Part shown: in pieces, positions 14,988-20,494 of the stretch | Layout of the letters: each line of letters starts with the position of its first letter | Numbering within the stretch: position 1 is the first letter of the stretch | Source of the DNA: a virus | Length of the DNA stretch: 64,000 bases | IMG/VR virus record: IMGVR_UViG_3300028734_000012 | Coordinates: 62,001-126,000 of that record | Strand: one strand, 5' to 3' | The notes under the pieces: generated by a model | What the model was told of the DNA's origin: nothing | Database searches by the model: none | Seen by the model: only the letters and a program-made list of their open reading frames with translations | Made by a program: the position numbers and the translations under genes

Positions 14988-15078
14988 ATAGGTTTTATAT
15001 TATAATTGCAATTATAATATAAGTAATTAATTTTATTACCACAATTAATAAAATTCCCTATAATATCTTTTATTGTGG
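14988..15078 (+). promoter_or_regulatory. pseudoknotted leader of homing endonuclease gene 1
   Basis: ATAGG (14988-14992) can pair with CCTAT (15057-15061). A perfect 28-nt palindrome centred on TTGCAA lies at 14995-15022. AATTTTATTA (15029-15038)/TAATAAAATT (15046-15055) forms a 10-bp stem whose 7-nt loop CCACAAT (15039-15045) pairs with ATTGTGG (15072-15078), directly before the GGAAAGGA ribosome site. The same design with different bases stands before the HNH gene at 18,141. Confidence 0.7.
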
Positions 15079-15092
15079 AAAGGATAATAATT

Positions 15093-15794
15093 ATGGATAT
15101 TAGTAAAAAGCAAATTGAAGAAACTGCAATACATTCTACTTCTTTAAGTGATTTGTTAGGAAATTTAGGTTTTACTAAAAGTGGTGCTAATACAAAAAAT
15201 TTAAATAAGTTAATTAAAGAATATAGCATTGAAACTAAATTTAATACTATAGTACATCGTATAGTAAATAATGATGACATATTTATTCAAGATAGTACTG
15301 CAAATCAATCAACTTTAAGACGTCATTATTATGAATTAACTAAAGAAAATTATCATTGTTATATTTGTGGACAAGAATCAGCATGGTTTGGAAAAGAACT
15401 TTCTTTAACATTAGACCATATTAATGGAGATAATCATGACGATAGATTTGAAAATTTAAGATGGATTTGTCCAAATTGTGATAGGCAACTTGATACTTTT
15501 AGTGGAAAAAATATTAAAAATAGAAAGTCTAAATTGTTAGATTCAAAAACGTGCAAAAGTTGTGGAAAAGAATTTATTCCTAAAAATACAATTCAAGAAT
15601 ATTGTTGTATAGAATGTGTCCATATATCTCAAAGAAAAACAATTAGACCATCTAAAGATGAGTTGTCAATATTAATTCGTAATTATACTTTTGTAGATTT
15701 AGGAAAGATGTTTGATGTTTCAGATAACACTATTAGAAAATGGTGTAAAATATATGGTTTACCATATTTAAAATCTGAAATTTTAAATACATAA
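15093..15794 (+). CDS. free-standing HNH homing endonuclease
   Basis: A 233-residue protein from the ATG at 15093, chosen because GGAAAGGATAATAATT precedes it. The N-terminal helices (SLSDLLGNLGFTKSGAN) are the DNA-binding type common before phage HNH domains. The HNH core is CYICGQ...LTLDHINGDNHDDRFENLRWICPNC, with zinc cysteines and D-H-I-N-G-D intact. A second CKSCGKEF...CCIEC zinc site and a C-terminal helix-turn-helix (TFVDLGKMFDVSDNTIRKWCKIYGLP) follow. It should cut DNA and promote its own spread. No intron surrounds it; it lies between a truncated tRNA half and tRNA-Asp. Confidence 0.88.
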   Translation: MDISKKQIEETAIHSTSLSDLLGNLGFTKSGANTKNLNKLIKEYSIETKFNTIVHRIVNNDDIFIQDSTANQSTLRRHYYELTKENYHCYICGQESAWFGKELSLTLDHINGDNHDDRFENLRWICPNCDRQLDTFSGKNIKNRKSKLLDSKTCKSCGKEFIPKNTIQEYCCIECVHISQRKTIRPSKDELSILIRNYTFVDLGKMFDVSDNTIRKWCKIYGLPYLKSEILNT

Positions 15795-15801
15795 TTATTT
15801 T

Positions 15802-15876
15802 GGTTGTATAGTATAGCGATTATTACATCGGACTGTCACTCCGAAAATCAGAGTTTAACTCTCTGTATAACCGCCA
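15802..15876 (+). tRNA. tRNA-Asp (GTC)
   Basis: Acceptor GGTTGTA/TATAACC (one G-T pair), discriminator G, encoded CCA; anticodon stem TCGGA/TCCGA with loop CTGTCAC; T-stem CAGAG/CTCTG. It begins 7 nt after the HNH gene stop. Confidence 0.88.
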
Positions 15877-15917
15877 AATAACAGTAAATCCGAGTTCGAT
15901 TCTCGGCATTCCCGCCA
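15877..15917 (+). pseudogene. 3' half of a tRNA (remnant)
   Basis: T-arm CCGAG/CTCGG with loop TTCGATT, then acceptor strand CATTCCC, G and CCA, but no matching 5' half stands directly before it (tRNA-Asp ends at 15876). It is probably left by a deletion or recombination. The truncated 5' half at 14,948 pairs with it only partly. Confidence 0.45.
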
Positions 15918-15918
15918 A

Positions 15919-15948
15919 AACCGTAAGTGATGGTTATATAATCACTTA
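15919..15948 (+). ncRNA. H-type pseudoknot before tRNA-Met 1
   Basis: Stem 1 AACC (15919-15922)/GGTT (15932-15935); stem 2 TAAGTGAT (15924-15931)/ATCACTTA (15941-15948). Compared with the copy before tRNA-Ile, one G-C pair in each stem has become A-T, so both helices covary. It ends 4 nt before the tRNA. Confidence 0.7.
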
Positions 15949-15952
15949 ATAA

Positions 15953-16030
15953 TACAGGGTAGAGAAGTTTGGTCATCTCATTAGGCTCATAACCTAAAAA
16001 TCGCTAGTTCGAATCTAGCCCCTGCAACCA
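15953..16030 (+). tRNA. tRNA-Met (CAT), initiator-like
   Basis: Anticodon loop CTCATAA on stem TTAGG/CCTAA; T-stem GCTAG/CTAGC; 3' end CCCTGCA A CCA. Body and 3' end closely follow bacterial initiator tRNA. Acceptor TACAGGG/CCCTGCA has an A-C mismatch at the second pair. The call as initiator is by overall resemblance. Confidence 0.8.
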
Positions 16031-16057
16031 AGGAAACCTATATCCTTTAAAGTAGGT
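16030..16057 (+). ncRNA. H-type pseudoknot before tRNA-Met 2
   Basis: Stem 1 AAGGA (16030-16034)/TCCTT (16043-16047); stem 2 ACCTA (16036-16040)/TAGGT (16053-16057); loop 1 is one A. It has the same order and loop sizes as the two copies above but quite different bases. It ends 5 nt before the tRNA. Confidence 0.6.
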
Positions 16058-16062
16058 GATAT

Positions 16063-16138
16063 ATCTGTTGGACGGTAAGGTATCGTTGTCTATCTCATAA
16101 GTAGATACAATTCGCTTCGATTGCGAAAGCAGATACCA
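16063..16138 (+). tRNA. tRNA-Met or tRNA-Ile2 (CAT)
   Basis: Acceptor ATCTGTT/AGCAGAT, discriminator A, encoded CCA; anticodon stem TCTAT/GTAGA with loop CTCATAA; T-stem TTCGC/GCGAA. A CAT anticodon fits elongator Met or a lysidine-modified Ile tRNA; the sequence alone does not decide. Confidence 0.83.
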
Positions 16139-16176
16139 GAATTTTATTTAGAATGGTGGTGTGTTATTAAACAATA

Positions 16177-16608
16177 ATGAAAAATGGTGAATACATATTA
16201 GTTGTTGCCCCAAAAAATTACGATGGTAAAAAATATAGAAATAAATATTGTTATGAACATATTTTAGTTTATTGGGAATATTATAAAATATTACCAAAGG
16301 ACAATGAAATTATACATCATATTGATGGTAATAAACATAATAATGACATATCTAATTTAAAATTAATGTCAAAATTAGAACATGATATATTACATAAAAA
16401 TAAAAGAGGAATTAAATTTGTAATGCTAAAATGTACTGGATGTGGTAAAATTTTCGAAAAAGAAAAGAGAAAAACATTTTTAATTAGTGGTGGAAAATTT
16501 ACTTGTTGTTGTCGTAAATGTATAGGTATAACCACTGGATTAAATCAAGAAGAAAAAAATAAAAGGATATCTCAAAATTTAATATATGAATTTACTAAAT
16601 ATAAATAA
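16177..16608 (+). CDS. free-standing HNH homing endonuclease (small)
   Basis: A 143-residue protein. The core EIIHHIDGNKHNNDISNLKLMSKLEHDILH is the HNH form typical of phage homing enzymes (HH...N...H). A CTGCGKIF...CCCRKC zinc pair follows. No DNA-binding helix repeats are visible, so it is a minimal version. The ribosome site is weak (GGTGGTG about 14 nt before the ATG). It sits between two tRNA genes without an intron around it. Confidence 0.85.
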   Translation: MKNGEYILVVAPKNYDGKKYRNKYCYEHILVYWEYYKILPKDNEIIHHIDGNKHNNDISNLKLMSKLEHDILHKNKRGIKFVMLKCTGCGKIFEKEKRKTFLISGGKFTCCCRKCIGITTGLNQEEKNKRISQNLIYEFTKYK

Positions 16609-16619
16609 ATCAATTATAT

Positions 16620-16691
16620 TCTGGTGTAACACAACGGTAGTGTAATTCCCTGTTAAGGAAAAGGCTGTTGGTTCAAGTCCAACCACCAGAG
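16620..16691 (+). tRNA. tRNA-Asn (GTT), no encoded CCA
   Basis: Acceptor TCTGGTG/CACCAGA, discriminator G, then CG instead of CCA; anticodon loop CTGTTAA on stem TTCC/GGAA; T-stem GTTGG/CCAAC with loop TTCAAGT. CCA must be added after transcription. Confidence 0.85.
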
Positions 16692-16692
16692 C

Positions 16693-16765
16693 GTTCCACA
16701 ATTTACAGTAACCTTTACGTGGTGTGGAATATCAACTATCTAAATTGATAGGCTAATAACTGTAA
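16693..16765 (+). ncRNA. large pseudoknot element, copy H1
   Basis: TTCCACA (16694-16700)/TGTGGAA (16723-16729) encloses TTACAGT (16703-16709), which pairs with ACTGTAA (16759-16765) beyond a CTATC/GATAG hairpin (16736-16751). Conserved unpaired parts are ACCTTTACGTGG, ATCAACT and AGGCTAA. Copy H2 at 17,964 keeps all helices with different bases. Confidence 0.7.
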
Positions 16766-16804
16766 TTATTAATAATAGGTATATAATCATAATAGAGAAA
16801 ACAT

Positions 16805-16878
16805 AGCACCATCGAATAAAAGTAATTCGCAAGGTTCTCAACCTTGTAATCTGGTGGCAGAATCCAGTGGTGTTACCA
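16805..16878 (+). tRNA. tRNA-Glu (CTC), atypical T-arm
   Basis: Acceptor AGCACCA/TGGTGTT, discriminator A, CCA; D-stem CGAAT/ATTCG; anticodon stem CAAGG/CCTTG with loop TTCTCAA. The T-loop reads GGCAGAA rather than TTCRANN and the T-stem has a mismatch, so it may be degenerate or specialised. Confidence 0.65.
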
Positions 16879-16882
16879 ACAT

Positions 16883-16958
16883 GGCACATTAGGCAAGTGG
16901 ACTAAGCCGTCACCCTTTCACGGTGAAGACACCGTTTCAATTACGGTATGTGTCTCCA
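16883..16958 (+). tRNA. tRNA-Glu (TTC)
   Basis: Acceptor GGCACAT/ATGTGTC, discriminator T, CCA; anticodon stem TCACC/GGTGA with loop CTTTCAC; T-stem ACCGT/ACGGT with loop TTCAATT. It starts only 4 nt after the previous CCA, with no structured spacer. Confidence 0.87.
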
Positions 16959-16971
16959 TAGTTCTCTTTTA

Positions 16972-17004
16972 GTGCTTTTCTATCTTTGCAAATAGTAAAA
17001 GCGC
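16972..17004 (+). ncRNA. hairpin before tRNA-Leu
   Basis: GTGCTTTT (16972-16979)/AAAAGCGC (16997-17004) continued by CTAT/ATAG. It is a simple stem-loop ending 6 nt before the tRNA, in the position taken by pseudoknots elsewhere. Confidence 0.55.
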
Positions 17005-17010
17005 ATTTAT

Positions 17011-17093
17011 GTCGAAGTGATGGAATGCATACATGCTAGTTTTAGAAGCTAGTGCCGAAAGGATTAGGAGTTCAAATCTCCTCTTCGACACCA
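17011..17093 (+). tRNA. tRNA-Leu (TAG)
   Basis: Perfect acceptor GTCGAAG/CTTCGAC, discriminator A, CCA; anticodon stem CTAGT/GCTAG with loop TTTAGAA; long variable arm (TGCCGAAAGGA) as expected for Leu; T-stem GGAG/CTCC. Confidence 0.9.
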
Positions 17094-17122
17094 TTGACAA
17101 TCTGGAAAGACAGATAAAATAT

Positions 17123-17197
17123 GGAAGATTAGCTTATGTGGTAAAGCAGTAGTCCGAAGAACTACGGAATCCTATTCGAACGAGGAATGTTCCACCA
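17123..17197 (+). tRNA. tRNA-Phe (GAA) with C33
   Basis: Anticodon stem GTAGT/ACTAC with loop CCGAAGA: the anticodon is GAA, and the normally invariant U33 is C. Acceptor GGAAGAT/ATGTTCC has one G-G mismatch; discriminator A, CCA; T-loop TTCGAAC. A short ATCTG/CAGAT hairpin (17100-17115) ends 7 nt before it. Confidence 0.8.
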
Positions 17198-17263
17198 GTT
17201 GAACAACGCAGGATACATATACGTTATAGGAGTAGGCACTAGTGCCCGCACCAAATTCTAAAA
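17198..17263 (+). other. structured spacer ending in CCA, possible tRNA remnant
   Basis: It contains GTTGAACAAC, AACG/CGTT and GGCAC/GTGCC stems and ends CGCACCA at 17248-17252. No full tRNA can be drawn: no matching acceptor strand and no T-loop. It could be a decayed tRNA or another structured spacer. Confidence 0.3.
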
Positions 17264-17321
17264 AATTAAGTAAATAGAGTGATATCCCTATCTGAAAGAT
17301 TTTTAAGTGTATCCAATATAT

Positions 17322-17396
17322 GGGGTCTGTAGTGTAATGGTAGCACGGAAAATTGTGATTTTTTAAGTAACAGTTCAATTCTGTTCATTCCCACCA
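17322..17396 (+). tRNA. tRNA-His (GTG), weak acceptor stem
   Basis: Anticodon stem GAAAA/TTTTT with loop TTGTGAT; D-arm GTGTAATGGTAGCAC; T-stem AACAG/CTGTT with loop TTCAATT; 3' end CATTCCC A CCA. The acceptor pairs only at its outer four positions (GGGG/TCCC), so the gene is either degenerate or unusual. The expected extra 5' G with C73 is not evident. Confidence 0.7.
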
Positions 17397-17427
17397 AGCA
17401 ATAAGCACGGCTTTGTAGATGCTTTTA

Positions 17428-17485
17428 AAGACACACACAGCGATACAATAATAATAAAATATTTGCTTTTTATTAACTGTGTCTT
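17428..17485 (+). ncRNA. ACAGC hairpin element, copy C
   Basis: AAGACACA (17428-17435)/TGTGTCTT (17478-17485), followed on the 5' side by CACAGCGAT, with inner AATAAAA/TTTTATT. The outer stem differs from copies A and B at several pairs, all compensated. Confidence 0.7.
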
Positions 17486-17500
17486 GTTATCTAATTGGGT

Positions 17501-17559
17501 TCGTAACCTCAATTTCTTTGCGGCGAAGAGTTTAAATATGAGCCGAAAATAAGTTACGA
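17501..17559 (+). ncRNA. structured leader before tRNA-Ser with nested pseudoknot
   Basis: Outer stem TCGTAAC (17501-17507)/GTTACGA (17553-17559). Inside, TTCTT (17514-17518)/AAGAG (17526-17530) and CGGC (17521-17524)/GCCG (17542-17545) interlock. It ends 6 nt before the tRNA. Confidence 0.55.
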
Positions 17560-17565
17560 TTATAC

Positions 17566-17655
17566 GGAGAATAAACCAGACAGGCGAACTGGAACTGCCT
17601 TGAAAACAGATTGATGTTTAACAGCATTGGGTTTCGAGTACTCTGTTCTCCGCCA
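17566..17655 (+). tRNA. tRNA-Ser (TGA)
   Basis: Acceptor GGAGAAT/GTTCTCC, discriminator G, CCA; D-stem CCAG/CTGG; loop CTTGAAA gives anticodon TGA; long variable arm as expected for Ser. The last anticodon-stem pair is C-A rather than Watson-Crick. Confidence 0.82.
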
Positions 17656-17757
17656 AATTAGTGTGAAAATGGAACAACCACGCTATCTTACCTATAGAGA
17701 GTTTAAATAAATATAGGTGTTGACCTAATTAGGGTAGTAAAACTAATTTGTTGTTCC
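17656..17757 (+). ncRNA. large pseudoknot before tRNA-Gly
   Basis: AATTAGT (17656-17662)/ACTAATT (17742-17748) interlocks with GGAACAAC (17671-17678)/GTTGTTCC (17750-17757); an ACCTATA/TATAGGT hairpin (17690-17718) fills the middle. It ends 7 nt before the tRNA. Confidence 0.65.
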
Positions 17758-17764
17758 AAAATAT

Positions 17765-17840
17765 GTACTATTAGTGTAAATGGCAAGCACTTCTGCCTTC
17801 CAAGCAGAGAATTTCGGTTCAAGTCCGAAATGGTACACCA
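17765..17840 (+). tRNA. tRNA-Gly (TCC)
   Basis: Acceptor GTACTAT/ATGGTAC, discriminator A, CCA; anticodon stem TCTGC/GCAGA with loop CTTCCAA; T-stem TTCGG/CCGAA with loop TTCAAGT. Confidence 0.9.
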
Positions 17841-17843
17841 AAC

Positions 17844-17884
17844 CTACTTTTCTGTTGCTTGGCTGTAGATAATGTGGAACAGAA
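17844..17884 (+). ncRNA. H-type pseudoknot before tRNA-Pro
   Basis: CTAC (17844-17847)/GTAG (17865-17868) interlocks with TTCTGTT (17850-17856)/AACAGAA (17878-17884). It ends 7 nt before the tRNA. Confidence 0.55.
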
Positions 17885-17891
17885 TTTTTAT

Positions 17892-17963
17892 CGAGGATGA
17901 GTTGTAATGGTATGCATGTGTACCTTGGACGTATGCGGAGAGGTTCGATTCCTACATCTTCGA
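17892..17963 (+). tRNA. tRNA-Pro (TGG), no encoded CCA
   Basis: Acceptor CGAGGAT/ATCTTCG, discriminator A, then GTT instead of CCA; anticodon loop CTTGGAC on TGTAC/GTATG; T-loop TTCGATT with two mismatches at the base of the T-stem. CCA must be added after transcription. Confidence 0.75.
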
Positions 17964-18035
17964 GTTAGACAAGATAATATACCTCTATGTGGTGTCAAAC
18001 ATCAACTGTTATTTATAACAGGCTAAATTATTATC
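17964..18035 (+). ncRNA. large pseudoknot element, copy H2
   Basis: GTTAGACA (17964-17971)/TGTCAAAC (17993-18000, one mismatch) encloses GATAATA (17973-17979), which pairs with TATTATC (18029-18035) beyond a CTGTT/AACAG hairpin. It shares ACCTCTATGTGG, ATCAACT and AGGCTAA with H1, while the 7-bp long-range helix has wholly different bases. Confidence 0.7.
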
Positions 18036-18037
18036 AA

Positions 18038-18129
18038 AATAGGTTTTTATATAGTGTTGCAACATTATATAAAGTAATTAAACTAATTGCTACTATCAAT
18101 TAGTTTCCCTATTAAATCTTTTATAGTAG
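18038..18129 (+). promoter_or_regulatory. pseudoknotted leader of homing endonuclease gene 3
   Basis: AATAGG (18038-18043)/CCTATT (18108-18113); a near-perfect hairpin with TTGCAA loop (18046-18073); 10-bp stem AAACTAATTG (18080-18089)/CAATTAGTTT (18097-18106) whose 7-nt loop CTACTAT (18090-18096) pairs with ATAGTAG (18123-18129), next to AAAGGA. Spacing is identical to the leader at 14,988-15,078. Confidence 0.7.
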
Positions 18130-18140
18130 AAAGGATAGAA

Positions 18141-18965
18141 ATGTTAAGTCAAGAAGAATTTGAAAAAAGAATATCTATTACATTTAATGATACGATTGAG
18201 ATTTTATCTGATTATAAGGGTAAGAGAAAAGACATAGAACTTAAATGTAAGAAATGCGGTTATCAATGGAATGTAGTTGCACAAAATGCAATGTATGGAA
18301 AACAAAGAAACTGTCCAGAATGTGAAATTGATAAAAAGAAAACAGGAGATTCTATAGTATGCGCTAATTGTGGCAAGAAAATATATAGAGTAAAGTCAAA
18401 GATGAGTAAATCAAAAAGTGGCTTGTACTTCTGTAATAGGAATTGTTCAAGTACATATTTTAATCATTCTAGTAATATAGTATCTATAAATAATTATAGA
18501 GATAAAGCTATAGATTATTATGGTGCAAAGTGTGAACTATGTGGAGACAATGAAGATATAAGATTATTAGATGTACATCATATTGATGAAAACAGATGTA
18601 ATAATGAAATTAATAATCTAATTGTTTTATGTGTTAAATGCCATGCTAAAATTACAAGAGGTATAGATAAACTTATTGATAGAACTCTGATAATAAATGA
18701 AGATAATATTGATAAAAATAACTCTGTGCATTGTAAGCCAGAAACAGTACATAAAAAATATTGTAAAATAAATTGTTATGATAAAACAGATAATCTAATA
18801 AAATCATTTAATAAAATGTCTGATGCATTAGATTGGTTAAAACAATTTTACCAAAATCCATCATCTACTCATATAATAGAATGTATCTTACATAAGAGAA
18901 AAAGTGCATATAATTATATTTGGGTTGGAGTGACTATAAATAAAAAGATACTTACAGCTATATAA
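18141..18965 (+). CDS. free-standing HNH homing endonuclease with NUMOD1-like end
   Basis: A 274-residue protein from the ATG at 18141, chosen for its AGAAAGGATAGAA ribosome site. An N-terminal zinc ribbon (CKKCGYQW...CPEC) is followed by a second (CANCGKK...CNRNC), then the HNH core CELCGDNEDIRLLDVHHIDENRCNNEINNLIVLCVKCH with intact H-H and cysteines, then YCKINCYDKTDNLIKSFNKMSDAL, a NUMOD1-like DNA-binding module. Its last codons (KILTAI, stop) lie inside the 5' arm of ACAGC hairpin copy D, so gene end and RNA element share sequence. Confidence 0.87.
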   Translation: MLSQEEFEKRISITFNDTIEILSDYKGKRKDIELKCKKCGYQWNVVAQNAMYGKQRNCPECEIDKKKTGDSIVCANCGKKIYRVKSKMSKSKSGLYFCNRNCSSTYFNHSSNIVSINNYRDKAIDYYGAKCELCGDNEDIRLLDVHHIDENRCNNEINNLIVLCVKCHAKITRGIDKLIDRTLIINEDNIDKNNSVHCKPETVHKKYCKINCYDKTDNLIKSFNKMSDALDWLKQFYQNPSSTHIIECILHKRKSAYNYIWVGVTINKKILTAI

Positions 18966-19022
18966 ATTAATGATTTAGAATATGAAATTGTATAGGAATA
19001 TTAAGCGTGTAAGCAGTATCTT
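18945..19022 (+). ncRNA. ACAGC hairpin element, copy D
   Basis: AAGATACT (18945-18952)/AGTATCTT (19015-19022), followed on the 5' side by TACAGCTAT. It overlaps the last seven codons of the HNH gene. It has the same outer stem as copy A. Confidence 0.65.
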
Positions 19023-19031
19023 GTAAATGGA

Positions 19032-19100
19032 AAGGCACATACAGCTAATTTTAAAATCAAGAAGAATATTATAATTCTACTAATTTTTATTTAGTGCCTT
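19032..19100 (+). ncRNA. ACAGC hairpin element, copy E
   Basis: AAGGCAC (19032-19038)/GTGCCTT (19094-19100), then ATACAGCTAA. It follows copy D by 9 bp, in the same order (GATAC type, then GGCAC type) as copies A and B. It ends 27 bp before the GIY-YIG gene. Confidence 0.68.
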
Positions 19101-19127
19101 GTCAATAGTTTTAAGTAAAGAGGTCAT

Positions 19128-19886
19128 ATGGGAGAAAAAGAAAATAACAATTGTTCAGTGTATGTACATATTTTCCCTAATAGCAAACTATATTTTGGGA
19201 TTACTTCATTAGTACCACAAATACGATGGGGAAATAACGGAATAGGATATCAAGGTCAATGTGTATATAGTGCAATAAATAAATATGGTTGGGATAATAT
19301 TGAGCATATTATTTTATATGATAATTTGACGTTGGAACAGGCTAATAATTATGAAAAATTATTTATTAAATATTATGATACCAAAATTGATAATGGTAAT
19401 GGTTATAATGTTACAAATGGTGGTAATGGAACTTGTGGATACATATGGTCAGAAGAACAAAAATTAATTTTAAGTAAATCTCATATGGGATTAAATAATT
19501 TTATTAATAAGACTGAAAACGAAATGGAAGAAATAAATAAAAAGCGTAGTAAGTCAATAACAGAAACAATTAATTCGGAAGATTGGAAAGCAAAAAATAA
19601 AGGAATACATATAGGACATATAGTTTCTAAAGAGACAAAAGATAAAATAAGTAACTCTTTAATTGGATATAAACGTTCTGATTCTTTTAAAAAAAAATTA
19701 AGTGATATCCATAATATTCCTGTAATATGTGTATCAACAGGAGAAATATTTAAATCTACAAAAGAAGCAAGTAAGTTTTATAACTGTGATAGTTCAAATA
19801 TTACTGCATGTTGTAAAGGTAGGTTAAAAACAGCAGGTAAATTTAATGGAGTTAAGTTAGTATGGGAATATTGTACCAACATGTGA
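19128..19886 (+). CDS. free-standing GIY-YIG homing endonuclease
   Basis: A 252-residue protein. The N-terminal GIY-YIG domain shows VYVHIFPNSKLYFGIT, then IRWG (catalytic R), and NYEKLFIKYY with the metal-binding E. After NVTNGGNGT come NUMOD3-like repeats (SEEQKLILSKSHMG, SKETKDKISNSLIG) and a NUMOD1-like end (VICVSTGEIFKSTKEASKFYNCDSSNITACCKGRLKTAG). It is closely similar in layout to the GIY-YIG protein at 44,562, so the two are related. It lies in the tRNA cluster without an intron around it. Confidence 0.88.
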   Translation: MGEKENNNCSVYVHIFPNSKLYFGITSLVPQIRWGNNGIGYQGQCVYSAINKYGWDNIEHIILYDNLTLEQANNYEKLFIKYYDTKIDNGNGYNVTNGGNGTCGYIWSEEQKLILSKSHMGLNNFINKTENEMEEINKKRSKSITETINSEDWKAKNKGIHIGHIVSKETKDKISNSLIGYKRSDSFKKKLSDIHNIPVICVSTGEIFKSTKEASKFYNCDSSNITACCKGRLKTAGKFNGVKLVWEYCTNM

Positions 19887-19911
19887 ATCATAACACATAA
19901 AAATAAAATGT

Positions 19912-19977
19912 GGCTAGTCGATTACTGCTTGGCTGATTGGTAGTATAGGTTATGTAGCCTTAGTTTTACTTTGACTA
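19912..19977 (+). ncRNA. structured spacer before tRNA-Ala
   Basis: GGCTA (19912-19916)/TAGCC (19955-19959) and TAGTC (19915-19919)/GACTA (19973-19977) are possible but share two bases, so they may be alternatives. It ends 9 nt before the tRNA. Confidence 0.35.
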
Positions 19978-19986
19978 TATAAATAT

Positions 19987-20062
19987 GGGGATATAATTCA
20001 TTTGGTAGAATATCTGCCTTGCAAGCAGAACGTGAACGGTTCAAATCCGTTTATCTCCACCA
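19987..20062 (+). tRNA. tRNA-Ala (TGC)
   Basis: Acceptor GGGGATA/TATCTCC with the G3-T70 pair that marks tRNA-Ala; discriminator A, CCA; anticodon stem TCTGC/GCAGA with loop CTTGCAA; T-loop TTCAAAT. Confidence 0.92.
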
Positions 20063-20074
20063 ACATATCAAGTC

Positions 20075-20133
20075 GGAATGGAGACATTAAACCCATATCC
20101 ATTCCAGAATAAAACTGTGAAAAATTGATGGTT
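20075..20133 (+). ncRNA. pseudoknot before tRNA-Thr
   Basis: GGAATGGA (20075-20082)/TCCATTCC (20098-20105), with loop bases AACC(C)AT (20090-20096) pairing to ATGGTT (20128-20133) with one bulge. An ACTT/AAGT hairpin fills the rest before the tRNA. Confidence 0.55.
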
Positions 20134-20159
20134 ATACTTCCATACAAAAAGTAATTTAT

Positions 20160-20233
20160 GGTCAATTATTTTAACGGTAGAATCTCTGTTTTGTAATCAG
20201 AAGATGCGGGTTCGATTCCTGCATTGACCTCCA
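20160..20233 (+). tRNA. tRNA-Thr (TGT)
   Basis: Perfect acceptor GGTCAAT/ATTGACC, discriminator T, CCA; anticodon loop TTTGTAA on TCTG/CAGA; T-loop TTCGATT. Confidence 0.9.
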
Positions 20234-20333
20234 CTTTCATTGACCTATATCTGCTTTGTTGCAAGAGTGGTGTAGAGAGAAAGCTTTAACTGTTTGTATG
20301 TATAACATGACTGCAACTATGTACTTTAGTACA
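20234..20333 (+). ncRNA. pseudoknot spacer before tRNA-Arg
   Basis: CTTTC (20234-20238)/GAAAG (20279-20283) interlocks with GTTGCA (20258-20263)/TGCAAC (20312-20317); a TGTAC/GTACA hairpin (20320-20333) follows. An alternative first stem uses CCACT including the tRNA-Thr CCA. Confidence 0.45.
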
Positions 20334-20350
20334 CAAAAACATTCGTTCAT

Positions 20351-20427
20351 ACGCTAATGGCTTAACTGGATAAAGCATCAGATTTCTAATCTGTGTATTG
20401 GGGGTTCAAGTCCCTCTTAGCGTACCA
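20351..20427 (+). tRNA. tRNA-Arg (TCT)
   Basis: Perfect acceptor ACGCTAA/TTAGCGT, discriminator A, CCA; D-arm GGCTTAACTGGATAAAGC; anticodon loop TTTCTAA on CAGA/TCTG; T-loop TTCAAGT. Confidence 0.9.
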
Positions 20428-20432
20428 AATTA

Positions 20433-20487
20433 AAGATACTTACAGCTATTAAATAAAATCAAGCTTTATTGATAAAAATAGTATCTT
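20433..20487 (+). ncRNA. ACAGC hairpin element, copy F
   Basis: AAGATACT (20433-20440)/AGTATCTT (20480-20487), then TACAGCTATTAA, inner AATAAA/TTTATT. It ends 7 nt before tRNA-Trp, so this family can occupy the same position as the pseudoknots. Confidence 0.7.
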
Positions 20488-20494
20488 GTTATAT

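Noticed and set aside
17198-17252. An additional tRNA
   Set aside because: It ends in CCA and has a GGCAC/GTGCC stem, but no acceptor partner, anticodon arm or T-loop can be drawn; reported only as a possible remnant.
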